A program made the position numbers and the translations under genes. DNA of 64,000 bases from TK10-74A sp965263065 (GTDB lineage: Bacteria; Chloroflexota; Dehalococcoidia; Bin125), in NCBI GenBank assembly GCA_965263065.1, contig CBDHGH010000003.1:1364001-1428000 (forward strand). Direction: 5' to 3'. Below are positions 16,552-25,116 of this stretch, in pieces. Each line of letters starts with the position of its first letter. Within the stretch, counting starts at the first letter, position 1. The notes beneath the pieces are model-generated. The model was not told the DNA's origin. It was given only the letters and a program-made list of their open reading frames with translations, and ran no database searches.

Positions 16552-18225
16552 ATGCGCCGATTTGTCCTCCTGTTCGTCACCGGCGCGGCGACCGCCGTCC
16601 TGGCGGTCGCGGCGGCCGAAGAGGCCGCCGACGCGGCCCAGGAGGCCGCCGAAGCCGCGGCCGAGACCGCCGCCGCGGCCGTCGCCGCGGCCGAAGAGGC
16701 CGCCGACGCGGCCCAGGAGGCCGCCGAGAGCGCCGCCATGGCGGCGGAAGATGACGAGGCCGTGGGCCACGTCCCGACGGGCGAGATCCGCACCCCAGTA
16801 ACGCTCTTTAGCGGGACCGAGGGGGCGACCGGGACGAGTGGCACTGATCACGCGATGCTCTGGACGATCTACGACACCCTCGTGGCGTACGACAAGGACA
16901 ACGTTCCCCAGCCAGCCCGCAGCCTGGCCCAGAGCTGGGAGATCCCGGACTCGCTCAACATCATCTTCAGCATGCGCGAGAACGTGGAGTTCCACGACGG
17001 CACGCCGCTCTCCGCGGAGGCGGTGCGACTCTGGGTTGAGCGCGGCAAGACGCTCGAGGTCTCGACCATCGCGGGCGACCTCGCCGCCGTGGGGGGTGTC
17101 GAAGAGACCACTGATCTGACGGCGACGTTCAAGATGGAGCGGCCGTTCTCGCCGCTGCTCTGGATTCTCGGTGACCGCGCCGGCAACATCCTTTCGCCGG
17201 CAGTCTTCGACGACTTCACGGAGATCAATTCGCGGAGTGCGCCCTCCGGCACCGGGGCCTTCCGATTCGTCGAGGAGGAGCTCGAGAGCCCCTTCGTCGT
17301 GGAAGCCAACCCCAACTACTGGCTGCCCAACGCTCCTAGCGTCGAGCGCATCACCTGGCTCCAGGGTGCGACAACGGCGGGGAACACCAACGCCCTCCTC
17401 GCGGGCGATTTGGACATGGTCTGGTACCCCCCGGCCGAGGACTACGGCCGCATCGAGGATGCAGGGTTCAACCTCCAAGCGGAGGGAAACAACGCCATCA
17501 GCTTCTGGAATGTGAACACGAACTTCGAGCCCTGGACGAATCCGCACGCCCGCCATGCGTTCAACGCCGGCGTCGATCAGGAGGAAATTGTCGAGGTGGC
17601 CTACGGCGGAGACAGCGTCCCGGCCCTTTGGGGCTGGCTCGGTCCGACGACCCTCTATCACGACCCGGACGAGCGCTTCTGGGAGTTCGACCCGGAGGCC
17701 GTGCGCATGCACCTTGCCGCCGGCGGCTTGGAGGACGGCTTCGAGTTCGACATGAATGTCAAATCCGACGACCCCTACTACATGGATCCGTCGCTGCTCG
17801 CCCAGGCCACGCTCGCCCAGTTCGGCATCACGATGAACATCGTCCCGCGGCCCCACCCGGACTTCTGGGCTCGGTGGTATGCGGAGGAGGACGCGGCCTT
17901 TGCGGGCGGCATGTCGATGGCAGCCGATACCTGGATACAGTTCTTCACGGTCACGGGCGTGGGCGGGCCCCATGACCTCATGCTGCCAAAGCCCGACGGG
18001 GATCCGGAGATGGAGGCTGCCTTCGACAAGGTCGCCGCGACCTTCGAGCTGGAGCCGCGGATCGAGGCGATGCGCGAACTCAACCGCGTCGTCGAATCAC
18101 GCTCCTATCACATCAAGTGGCAGTACCAGACGGCCGCCGTCGCCAGCGACCCCGATCTCGAGTTCGAGTTTTTCAAGGACGGCAAGGGGCACTTCGGGCT
18201 GAACGATATCCGCTGGGTGACGTAA
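16552..18225 (+). CDS. ABC transporter substrate-binding protein (family 5) with an exchanged leader
   Basis: A 557-aa peptide/nickel-type receptor: VEFHDGTPLSAEAVRLWVERG, GAFRFVEEELESPFVVEANP and NPNYWLPNAPSVERI are family-5 hallmarks. Residues 1-22 (RRFVLLFVTGAATAVLAVAA) are a hydrophobic leader without lipobox or Tat motif. They match the leader of the prodomain protein at 25117 (about 55 of 63 bases by eye), not the RRTMLG/LVGCGG leader of the local paralogs. An Ala/Glu-rich linker with a direct repeat follows. The gene therefore looks like a chimera with a recombined 5' end. It is transcribed with the permease genes at 18513 and 19450. Confidence 0.88.
   Translation: MRRFVLLFVTGAATAVLAVAAAEEAADAAQEAAEAAAETAAAAVAAAEEAADAAQEAAESAAMAAEDDEAVGHVPTGEIRTPVTLFSGTEGATGTSGTDHAMLWTIYDTLVAYDKDNVPQPARSLAQSWEIPDSLNIIFSMRENVEFHDGTPLSAEAVRLWVERGKTLEVSTIAGDLAAVGGVEETTDLTATFKMERPFSPLLWILGDRAGNILSPAVFDDFTEINSRSAPSGTGAFRFVEEELESPFVVEANPNYWLPNAPSVERITWLQGATTAGNTNALLAGDLDMVWYPPAEDYGRIEDAGFNLQAEGNNAISFWNVNTNFEPWTNPHARHAFNAGVDQEEIVEVAYGGDSVPALWGWLGPTTLYHDPDERFWEFDPEAVRMHLAAGGLEDGFEFDMNVKSDDPYYMDPSLLAQATLAQFGITMNIVPRPHPDFWARWYAEEDAAFAGGMSMAADTWIQFFTVTGVGGPHDLMLPKPDGDPEMEAAFDKVAATFELEPRIEAMRELNRVVESRSYHIKWQYQTAAVASDPDLEFEFFKDGKGHFGLNDIRWVT
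16612..16727 (+). repeat. 41-bp direct repeat in the alanine-rich linker
   Basis: Bases 16612-16652 recur exactly at 16687-16727, a 75-nt (25-codon) period, so the frame is kept. Both copies encode AAEEAADAAQEAAE. A recent in-frame linker duplication. Confidence 0.8.
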
Positions 18226-18244
18226 CCGTCCGGTTCGGCCGGGT

Positions 18245-18280
18245 CCCACACCGGCGCGGGCGTGCCTGCGCCGGTGTGGG
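18245..18280 (+). terminator. Strong 13-bp hairpin between binding-protein and permease genes
   Basis: A perfect 13-base inverted repeat (18245-18257 with 18268-18280, 10-nt loop) begins 19 bp after the binding-protein stop. There is no T-run. Such intercistronic hairpins often stabilise the upstream mRNA and reduce readthrough, which would give more receptor than permease. This role is inferred from comparable import operons. Confidence 0.6.
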
Positions 18281-18512
18281 GGTGCGACACACGCCCGACA
18301 GGGACAACAGCGATCGTGGAAGACGCGGACAGGCCGGTGGGCACCTCCTGCAGAGACGACGGCCGCCGGCCTTCCCCGTGCCAGGATAACGCGCCGCGGA
18401 ACGCGACGGGACGGCTCTCCGCCGGCCCCGGTCCCGGTGCGCGTGTGGCGGGTGGAGACCGCGAGCGCTGCCAGCGCGGAGGAACGGAGGCGCCGGCCTT
18501 GGCTGGCACGCG

Positions 18513-19457
18513 ATGACCAGCTACATCGTCCGGCGGCTCCTGGCGACGATCCCGGTCATCATCCTCATCTCGTTGATCACGTTCTTCGCCGTGGCGCTGC
18601 TCCCCGGCGATCAGGCCATCTCGTTGCTGGGCCTGGAGGCGGATGTGAGGCAGCTGGAGGCGATCCGGGAGCAGCTGGGACTCGACCGGCCGGTCGTCGA
18701 GCGCTACTTCCACTGGGTGTACAACGCGCTGCAGGGTGACCTCGGCCACAGTGTGCGCGCGGACAGGGAGGTCAGCGACCTGATCGCCAAGCGGTTGCAG
18801 GTCAGTATCGAACTGGGCATCCTGGCGATGCTGATCGCGCTCCTGGTCGGTGTCCCCCTGGGGCTGCTCGCCGGGTCGCGGCCGAACACCCCACTCGACT
18901 ACGGGGGGACCACGTTCGCCGTGCTGGGGGCCGCCATCCCGGAGTTCTGGCTGGCGCTGATGTTGATTCTGGGCTTCGCGGTGGGACTCGGCTGGTTCCC
19001 GGCCATCGGCTTCACCCCCTTCCTCGACGACCCCGTCGAGAACTTGCGCTCGCTCGTCTTGCCGGCCGTCACCATCGGTACGGGCCAGGCCGCGATCCTG
19101 GCGCGGCAGACGCGCGCCGCCGTGGTGGAGGTGCTGCGGCAGGACTACGTTCGCACCGCCTACGCCAAAGGCCTCCGGGGGCGGACCGTGATCGTGCGAC
19201 ACGCGTTCCGCAACGCGCTCATCCCCATCGTCACGGTGCTCGGGATTCAAGTCTCCACGGTCGTGGGCGGCTTCGTCATCATCGAGACCGTCTTCGTGTT
19301 GCCGGGCGTCGGCAACCTCTTGGTCGACTCCGTCTTCCAGCGTGAGCTCCAGACGGTGCAGGCGATCGCGATCATGCTGGCTATCACCGTCGCCCTGACG
19401 AATCTGCTCGTCGACGTGTCCTACGCGTTCCTCGATCCGCGCATCCGTTATGAGTGA
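18513..19457 (+). CDS. ABC transporter permease (DppB-type)
   Basis: A 314-aa inner-membrane subunit with six membrane segments. The N-terminus (YIVRRLLATIPVIILISLITF) is typical of DppB/OppB. The EAA loop for contact with the ATPase is seen in RTAYAKGLRGRTVIVRHAFRNA (about residues 210-230). It lies 287 bp after the binding-protein gene, separated by the hairpin, and overlaps the next permease gene by eight bases. Confidence 0.93.
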   Translation: MTSYIVRRLLATIPVIILISLITFFAVALLPGDQAISLLGLEADVRQLEAIREQLGLDRPVVERYFHWVYNALQGDLGHSVRADREVSDLIAKRLQVSIELGILAMLIALLVGVPLGLLAGSRPNTPLDYGGTTFAVLGAAIPEFWLALMLILGFAVGLGWFPAIGFTPFLDDPVENLRSLVLPAVTIGTGQAAILARQTRAAVVEVLRQDYVRTAYAKGLRGRTVIVRHAFRNALIPIVTVLGIQVSTVVGGFVIIETVFVLPGVGNLLVDSVFQRELQTVQAIAIMLAITVALTNLLVDVSYAFLDPRIRYE

Positions 19458-20349
19458 GCGGCAGACGGACCCCCTGCCATGGCAAGTCCCGGAGCGGCGC
19501 CGCTTCTCGCGGGAACGGGAGTTCGCGCGGCGCTTCCGCCACCGGCCCGCGGGGGTCGTGAGTCTGGCGATCGTGCTGCTAGTCCTCGTCGCCGCGCTCG
19601 TTCCGGGGCTCGTTTCCACCCATGATCCCATCGCGATCGACGGCGATGCGTCCCTCAGCAAACCGTCGTGGGAGCATTGGTTCGGCGCCGACAAGCTGGG
19701 CCGCGATATCTACTCCCGCGTCGTCCAGGGGGCGCGGACCGCCCTGCTCGTGGGGCTGATCGCCGTGGGCATCGGCGTGAGCATCGGCCTGCCCTACGGA
19801 CTGCTCGCGGGCTACCTCGGCGGACGCAAGGACGAGGCGTTGATGCGCCTGATGGACGCGCTGTACGCGTACCCGGGCTTGCTGCTGGCCCTGGTCGTGA
19901 TCGCCGTGATGGGGTCCAGCCTGGTCAACGTGATGATCGCGATCGGCATCGTGTTCATTCCCCTGTACGCCCGCATCGTCCGCGGCAGCACGCTGTCGGC
20001 CAAGCAGAATGAGTACGTCCTGGCGGCAGTGGCGATGGGGGCGGGAACCCGGCGCATCCTCTTCCGGCACATCGCACCGAACGTGCTCGCGCCCGTGCTG
20101 GTGCAGGCGTCGCTGGGCATCGGCTACGCGATCATCATCGAGGCTGCCCTCTCCTTCCTGGGACTGGGAACGCAGCCCCCGGACCCCTCCTGGGGAACCA
20201 TGCTCAACGATGCACAGCGCTTCCTGGCCACGAACGCCTGGCAGGCGGTCTTCCCGGGCGTGACCATCGTGCTGACGGTGCTGGCCTTCAATCTGCTGGG
20301 GGACGTCCTGCGCGACCTCCTCGACCCGCGCCTGCGCGGCGCCGATTAG
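19450..20349 (+). CDS. ABC transporter permease (DppC-type)
   Basis: A 299-aa partner permease. HWFGADKLGRDIYSRVVQGAR is the DppC N-terminal signature, VLAAVAMGAGTRRILFRHIAPN the EAA loop, and LSFLGLGTQPPDPSWG the conserved final motif. The ATG overlaps the upstream stop (ATGAGTGA), so translation is coupled. No ATP-binding subunit follows; the ATPases would have to be encoded elsewhere. Confidence 0.93.
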   Translation: MSERQTDPLPWQVPERRRFSREREFARRFRHRPAGVVSLAIVLLVLVAALVPGLVSTHDPIAIDGDASLSKPSWEHWFGADKLGRDIYSRVVQGARTALLVGLIAVGIGVSIGLPYGLLAGYLGGRKDEALMRLMDALYAYPGLLLALVVIAVMGSSLVNVMIAIGIVFIPLYARIVRGSTLSAKQNEYVLAAVAMGAGTRRILFRHIAPNVLAPVLVQASLGIGYAIIIEAALSFLGLGTQPPDPSWGTMLNDAQRFLATNAWQAVFPGVTIVLTVLAFNLLGDVLRDLLDPRLRGAD

Positions 20350-20435
20350 CCGGAGGGGGACGGATATCGTAGGGTACCCATATCCAGGAAAGGGAACGGA
20401 GGCGGCCCCGCCTCGCAGCGCAAGGAGCGCGCATC

Positions 20436-21281
20436 ATGAACATTCGCGTCTCGGAACAGGAACTTCGCGCCGGTCAAATGCCGGAAGCCAAAGTCGAGAA
20501 GGCGATGGAGGCCATCCTCACCGACGGCTACGTCATCCTGGACGACGTCGTCGACCATGATCATCTGGACCTGCTGCATGGCAAGATGGCGGAGGACTCG
20601 GAGATACTCATCCGGGCCGAGAAGTGGGGCGGCGCGGGCTCCCTCAAGGGCCATCTGACGCAATATCCGCCGCCGATGGCGCCGTACGTGTTTCGCGACA
20701 TCGTGGCCAACCCCTTCGTCATCCAGGTGACCAAGCGCCTGTTGCCCACCGGTCCGAAGGCGCACCTGGGCAAGATGTTCAATAGCTACTACAACGCCAA
20801 CGCCAACTGTCCCGGCAGCCTGCAGCAGGCGCTGCATATGGATTGGCCGCATCTCTGGCCCGGCCTCGAGCAAGCGCACCCGCCCTTCTCCCTCGGAATC
20901 AACATCTGCCTCGGGGACGTGACGGAGGAGAACGGCGCCACCGAGATCTGGCCCGGATCGCATTTGAACACGAAGCCCATCGACGACGAGAACGTCGCCG
21001 CGCAACGCCGCCTCGCGCCACCGATTCGCACGGAGGCCGAGAAGGGCAGCCTCGTGATTCGCGACAACCGCATCTGGCACCGCGGCATGACCAACCATGC
21101 CAACGAAGTCCGCCACATGCTCCACACGGTGCACAACATCTACTGGCGCAAGCGCCGCCACCTGCCGGTGCGCTACCTCACCGGCTGTGAAGCCGAGGTC
21201 GGCCACCCGGACCTGGACCCCAATGCCACGTTCGCAAATGAGCCGTTCGACTATCTCTTCCAGGAATGGGTGGGATCGTGA
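20436..21281 (+). CDS. Phytanoyl-CoA dioxygenase family protein (PhyH)
   Basis: A 281-aa Fe(II)/2-oxoglutarate-dependent oxygenase. The metal site is HMD (in ALHMDWPH, about residues 133-135) and a distal His in RIWHRGMTNHA (about 214), followed by EVRHML, whose Arg would bind 2-oxoglutarate. GATEIWPGSH is the usual bridging strand. An AAGGAG box lies upstream of the ATG. It starts a run of five co-directional enzyme genes (PhyH, SDR, aldo/keto reductase, VOC, CMD) behind the importer, which suggests uptake and oxidative breakdown of an organic compound. Confidence 0.88.
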   Translation: MNIRVSEQELRAGQMPEAKVEKAMEAILTDGYVILDDVVDHDHLDLLHGKMAEDSEILIRAEKWGGAGSLKGHLTQYPPPMAPYVFRDIVANPFVIQVTKRLLPTGPKAHLGKMFNSYYNANANCPGSLQQALHMDWPHLWPGLEQAHPPFSLGINICLGDVTEENGATEIWPGSHLNTKPIDDENVAAQRRLAPPIRTEAEKGSLVIRDNRIWHRGMTNHANEVRHMLHTVHNIYWRKRRHLPVRYLTGCEAEVGHPDLDPNATFANEPFDYLFQEWVGS

Positions 21282-21353
21282 GGGCGGGGACGTCCGGCGC
21301 GGTGGCGTGGATCGGCGCCTGCGCCGGGCCGATTCGCCGAACGGGGGCGCGCG

Positions 21354-22199
21354 ATGGGTGACCGGTTGCAGGGCAAGGTCGCCGTCATCACCGGCGGCAC
21401 CAGCGGCATCGGCTACCGGACGGTCGAGATCTTCGTCGAGCAGGGCGCGCGGGTGCTGATCGCCGCGCGCTCCGAGGATGTGGGGCAGGCGCTCGCCGAT
21501 CGATTGGGCGACGACGCGTGCTTCGTCCGCACCGACGTGACGCGGGAGGACGACGTGCGGGCGATGATCGACGCCGCCGTGGCGCGCTGGGGCCGGATCG
21601 ACTGCCTGTTCAACAACGCCAGCGGCGGCACCGCCGCCGGTCCGATCGAGGACCTGTCCTACGCCGACTTCTCGGCGGCGATGGACCTGCAGATCGGGTC
21701 GGTCTTCCTGGGCATGAAGTACGCCGCCCCGGTGATGAAGCGGCAGGGCGGCGGCAGCATCATCAACAACGCCTCCATCGCGGGCATGGGCGTCGGCTAC
21801 GGGCCCACGCTGTACAGCGCCGGCAAGGCCGCCGTCATCCAGCTGACCCGCTGCACCGCGATCGAGCTGGCGGAGTTCGGCGTGCGGGTGAACTGCATCT
21901 CGCCCGGCGGCATCCTGACGCCCATCTTCATCGGCGGGCGCACGGGCCACGGCATGACCGATGAGGAGGCCGAACGCACCCTGAGCCGGATCGGCGATTT
22001 CTTCGCGGAGGATTACCCCCTCAAGCGGGCCGGCACGCCCGACGACATCGCCTACGCGGCGGTCTATCTGGCGTCCGACGAGAGCCCCCACACCACCGGA
22101 GAGAACCTCGTCGTCGACACGGGGATCACGCTCGGCCGCGGCGCGAAGCAGCAGGCGGAACGGGGCGCCGCGATGCAGCAGGCGATCTCCGGGGATTAG
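21354..22199 (+). CDS. SDR-family oxidoreductase
   Basis: A 281-aa classical SDR with TGGTSGIG (about residues 14-21), NNASGG, INNASIAG (catalytic Ser) and YSAGKAA (YxxxK). The C-terminal SPGGILTPIFIGGRTGHG loop shapes the substrate pocket. It is very similar in style to the frameshifted SDR at 39482 (same RIDCLFNNA context), suggesting local duplication. It ends ten bases before the aldo/keto reductase gene. Confidence 0.92.
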   Translation: MGDRLQGKVAVITGGTSGIGYRTVEIFVEQGARVLIAARSEDVGQALADRLGDDACFVRTDVTREDDVRAMIDAAVARWGRIDCLFNNASGGTAAGPIEDLSYADFSAAMDLQIGSVFLGMKYAAPVMKRQGGGSIINNASIAGMGVGYGPTLYSAGKAAVIQLTRCTAIELAEFGVRVNCISPGGILTPIFIGGRTGHGMTDEEAERTLSRIGDFFAEDYPLKRAGTPDDIAYAAVYLASDESPHTTGENLVVDTGITLGRGAKQQAERGAAMQQAISGD

Positions 22200-22208
22200 G
22201 AGCCGCGA

Positions 22209-23249
22209 ATGTCCAGTCCACTCGAGCAGCGCCCCTTCGGCCGGACCGGTGAGCGCGTCACCGTGATCGGTCTCGGCGGCGCCGCCCTGTACAAGCACTC
22301 CTACGAACTCGGGCTGGCGACCGTCAAGCACGCGCTCGACCTGGGGGTCAACTACTTCGACACCTCTCCCGCGTACGGCAGAGCGGACGAGGCCGGCGCG
22401 TGGACCGACAGAGGGATGTCGCAGTTGATCATGGGTGAGGGGCTCGAGGGGACCAGCACACCGCATCTCCTCGCGACCAAGCTCGTGAACTACACGACGG
22501 AGGTGCGCCACTCGGTCACCCGCGCCCCGAATGGGACGCGGCCGCTCGGTTGGCGCACGCTGGACGACTGCCGCGCCCAACTCCAGGACAACCTGCGGGC
22601 GCTGCGTCGCGACCGGGTCGACGTCCTGCAGGGGCACAGCGTCCAGCAGGCGCGGGCCTGGATCCCTGAAGCCGAGGCGCGGGACGATGACCAGCGCCTC
22701 GACCTCAATGCGGAACTCGACTTCGGGAACACCCCCCTCGTGCAGACGCTGCGCGAAGCGAAGGCGCAAGGGACGTGCCGCTACATCGGCCTTAGTGGCG
22801 ACGAGTCCACGATCTTGGCGCACGTCCTGAACCGCGTCGAGTTGGATATGTGCCTGTCGGCCGGCGAGTACACGCCCTTCGACCGTCGGTCCCCGCGGAT
22901 CGTGGCGCCGGTCGTCCGGGCGCAGGGGATCGCCTACGTCGTGGGGAGCATCTTCCGCGGCGCGGATCCGGCCGTGCCAGGCGACGCCTCGCCGTTTCAG
23001 CTCGGCCGCGCAGGTGGCCTCTCTCGGGTCGGAGCGGCATTCGCGGATGCGCGCCTCATCAAGCTGGCCGAGACGACGGGGATCTCGATCGCGGCGTTGA
23101 CCGTGCGCTTCCTGCTCGCGGACCGCGAAGTGGCGACCATCCTCGTCGGCGCGTCCACCCCCGAGGAACTCGAGGAGAGCGTCGTGGCGGCGCAGGCCGG
23201 TCCGCTGCCGCCCGACATTCATCAGACCGTTGCAGCGCTGTCGCCGTAG
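22209..23249 (+). CDS. Aldo/keto reductase
   Basis: A 346-aa (beta/alpha)8 NAD(P)H-dependent reductase. RPFGRTGERVTVIGLGG at the N-terminus, VNYFDTSPAYGRAD with the catalytic Asp and Tyr, ATKL with the Lys, QGHSVQQ at the His position, and ATILVGASTPEELEESV near the end are diagnostic. The GGAG box overlaps the stop codon of the preceding SDR, so the pair is translationally close. Substrate unknown. Confidence 0.9.
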   Translation: MSSPLEQRPFGRTGERVTVIGLGGAALYKHSYELGLATVKHALDLGVNYFDTSPAYGRADEAGAWTDRGMSQLIMGEGLEGTSTPHLLATKLVNYTTEVRHSVTRAPNGTRPLGWRTLDDCRAQLQDNLRALRRDRVDVLQGHSVQQARAWIPEAEARDDDQRLDLNAELDFGNTPLVQTLREAKAQGTCRYIGLSGDESTILAHVLNRVELDMCLSAGEYTPFDRRSPRIVAPVVRAQGIAYVVGSIFRGADPAVPGDASPFQLGRAGGLSRVGAAFADARLIKLAETTGISIAALTVRFLLADREVATILVGASTPEELEESVVAAQAGPLPPDIHQTVAALSP

Positions 23250-23299
23250 ACAGGCGCACGGGAGCACGGCGTGGAACGCCGAAACGAAAGAGGTGAGTG

Positions 23300-23755
23300 A
23301 TGTTCAAGCGGCTCGACCACATCGGCGTCGGAACGGCGGATGCCGAGCGGTTCCTCGACTTCTACGTGGGGATCCTGGGCTTCGAGGTGCGAGAGCAATG
23401 GGCCTCCAAGCCCGGTGGGGGCTCCTCGCAAGTGGCCGGGCTGGCCAATCTCGCCCTCGGAGACGGCGCGGTGATCGAGATGTTCTCGATCCAGTCGGAC
23501 GAGACCGATCCCACCTACAACGGGCCGCCGTTCAGGCCGGGGCTGCGGAACATGTGCATTGAGGCCGAGGATTTCGAGGCCGCGGTCGAATACCTCACCA
23601 GCAAGGGCATCGAAGTCCACCGGGCGCACCCGGCGAATCCGGCCTGCTGGATCGAGGACCCGGACGGCAACATGCTCGTCATCTTCCCGTCGTTCGTGTA
23701 CGAGAACTACAAGAAGATGGCCGGCCAGGCGCCCGAGTCGGACGAATCGGAGTAG
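23300..23755 (+). CDS. VOC-family protein (glyoxalase/dioxygenase-like)
   Basis: A 151-aa single-domain VOC protein. FKRLDHIGVGTADAERFLDFY contains the first metal His and CWIEDPDGNMLVIF the last Glu-containing strand. AGAGG lies six bases before the ATG at 23300; a GTG directly before is less likely. It lies 50 bp behind the aldo/keto reductase and belongs to the same cluster. Confidence 0.87.
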   Translation: MFKRLDHIGVGTADAERFLDFYVGILGFEVREQWASKPGGGSSQVAGLANLALGDGAVIEMFSIQSDETDPTYNGPPFRPGLRNMCIEAEDFEAAVEYLTSKGIEVHRAHPANPACWIEDPDGNMLVIFPSFVYENYKKMAGQAPESDESE

Positions 23756-23786
23756 CAGTCGCGGCGCCGGGAGATCACCGGGGCCT

Positions 23787-23917
23787 GCGTCTCACAATGC
23801 GAGATGATATGGGCCTGCCAGCGCATATGCTGCGCCATCGGAGGCGCCGACGTGCCGGTGCGCTGACGTTTCACCTCGCCCGTGCGCCAATCGCAGCGGA
23901 ATAGACGGGAGCCGACC
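23787..23917 (+). promoter_or_regulatory. Conserved upstream region of the CMD gene, with operator-like dyads
   Basis: The 131 bp before the ATG are nearly as well conserved between the two CMD copies as the gene. Two dyads are retained: CTCACAATGCGAG and CAGCGCATATGCTG. They could bind a dimeric regulator; the regulator is not identified. Confidence 0.4.
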
Positions 23918-24466
23918 ATGAGCAGAATCAAATCCGTCAGCCTGGACAACTTGACGACCGAGCAACGCAAGGTCCACGACGATATCGTAAACGGCCCGAG
24001 GGGTGCTTTTGGTGAGGGATATACCGGCTGGTTGCTCAGCCCGCCCATCGGCAACCTGGTGCAGCAGTTGGGCGCGTATCTTCGTTTCGAATCGAAGCCG
24101 CCGGCGAAACTACGCGAACTCGCCACCCTGGTCACGGTGCGCCACTGGAACAATCACGCGGAATGGCACTACCTCGCCAAAGCCGTGCTGGCCAATGGGA
24201 CGCCGCAGCACGTCATCGACTCCGTGGCGGCCAGGACTCGCCCCGACTGCGAAGACGAGACGGAAGCAGTCGTGTACGACTTCACTGCAGAACTGCTGAA
24301 CTCGGGGCACGTCAGCGACTCGACCTATCAGAAGGCGGTCGAGACCTTCGGTGAGGACGGCGTATTCGAACTGATCGCCGTCGTTGGTCACTTCTCCATC
24401 TTCTCCTTCCAGCTCAACGTGTTCATGCACGACCTGCCCGCCGGAGCCGTGCCGTTGCCACCGTGA
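23918..24466 (+). CDS. Carboxymuconolactone decarboxylase family protein, copy 1
   Basis: A 182-aa all-helical CMD/AhpD-fold protein. LRELATLVTVRHWNNHAEWHYL is the family core with the conserved EWH, and VLANGTPQHVID follows. The CxxC of AhpD-type peroxidase partners is absent, so it belongs to the decarboxylase/hydrolase-like branch. It is 160/182 identical by eye to the product at 35874. GGGAG lies six bases before the ATG. Confidence 0.9.
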   Translation: MSRIKSVSLDNLTTEQRKVHDDIVNGPRGAFGEGYTGWLLSPPIGNLVQQLGAYLRFESKPPAKLRELATLVTVRHWNNHAEWHYLAKAVLANGTPQHVIDSVAARTRPDCEDETEAVVYDFTAELLNSGHVSDSTYQKAVETFGEDGVFELIAVVGHFSIFSFQLNVFMHDLPAGAVPLPP

Positions 24467-24482
24467 CCGGGCGTCGGCCCGG
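24467..24482 (+). terminator. Short hairpin after CMD copy 1
   Basis: A six-base stem (CCGGGC / GCCCGG, GTCG loop) directly after the stop codon, conserved at 36423-36438 with a one-base loop change. No T-run. Confidence 0.4.
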
Positions 24483-24485
24483 CCA

Positions 24486-24695
24486 GAGGGGGTATTGCAC
24501 GTAGATCGGCTTGTCGAGCCCCAACTGGCGTCGCAGCTCCTCGTACACCTCGGGATTGACGGCGGAGAAGGAGTCGCCGAGGGCGTCGAGGGCCGGGTCG
24601 CCGGGGATGAGCCGAACCGAGACGAAGATCAGGAACGCTGCCACGAAGAGCACCGGGATCAGCTGCCTGATCAGGCGACGCAGGCTGTAGGTCAT
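24486..24695 (-). pseudogene. ABC transporter permease (DppB-type), 5' fragment
   Basis: The first 68 or so codons of a DppB-like permease (YSLRRLIRQLIPVLFVAAFL, VRLIPGDPALDALGD, LRRQLGLDKPIYVQY) end where the CMD repeat begins. The remaining 240 residues are missing. It is a different paralog from the intact gene at 18513, and the break marks a recombination or insertion junction. Confidence 0.75.
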
Positions 24696-25116
24696 CCGGC
24701 CTGCTCACGGATCCCAGGGGCGGGGCGCCTGCCCACGTGCCACCTCCGCGCTACCAGGTATCGACATTCGGCCGCGACGGCCGCGACGGCCGCCGCGGCT
24801 GGACCGGCCCATTCAGAGCGGAAGGCCATTCACAGCGGAAGGAACGAGTCGTGCCAGGGCAGATGACCCTGGGCGACGCGGGCCTCGAGCCGGGTGGCCC
24901 GGTCGCGGCAATCGCAGGCGCTGCACATCGAGCTCGCGGGCGTCTCGCCTGATGCGACGCGCCTCCTCTCACCGGAACAGCCGTGGGACCGGCGTCGATC
25001 CCCCCTCGTAGGCGGCCACACTTGAGCGGGAGACGGGCCTCGGTCGCCGTCGTCCGGGCGCGCCCGGCGGTATCCTGGGCACTATCGTGGGGTGGAGGTA
25101 CTCGGCGGGAGGCGCG
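24696..25116. other. Intergenic region with a short tandem repeat and tRNA-like copy C
   Basis: This contains GC-rich CGGCCGCGA repeats (about 24770-24800), a 17-bp imperfect tandem repeat ending in GCGGAAGG (about 24809-24843), and the tRNA-like repeat at 25023. It should carry the promoter for the prodomain/protease pair. Short open frames here are not convincing. Confidence 0.4.
25023..25058 (-). repeat. tRNA-Gly 3'-end-like repeat, copy C (strongly degenerate)
   Basis: GAGCGGGAGACGGG is identical to the acceptor/T-stem part of copies D and E; the T-loop part is decayed. The DNA to its right, including ATCCTGG and the leader codons of the next gene, resembles that following copy B. Confidence 0.45.

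Larger units (their letters stand above)
23787..24484 (+). repeat. About 0.7-kb direct repeat, copy 1 (CMD cassette)
   Basis: This stretch recurs at 35742-36440 in the same orientation. It includes the upstream region, the whole CMD gene and a short hairpin after its stop. Similarity begins abruptly at GCGTCTCACAATGCGAGA and ends after the hairpin in both copies. Immediately to the right, copy 1 abuts a truncated permease gene. Confidence 0.85.

Noticed and set aside
24809..24843. Short tandem repeat considered as CRISPR or operator array
   Set aside because: Only two 17-bp units without spacers.
24830..25021. Minus-strand ORF with CSACDC cysteines
   Set aside because: No ribosome-binding site, and it spans a tandem repeat and the edge of a tRNA-like remnant; too little support for a gene.
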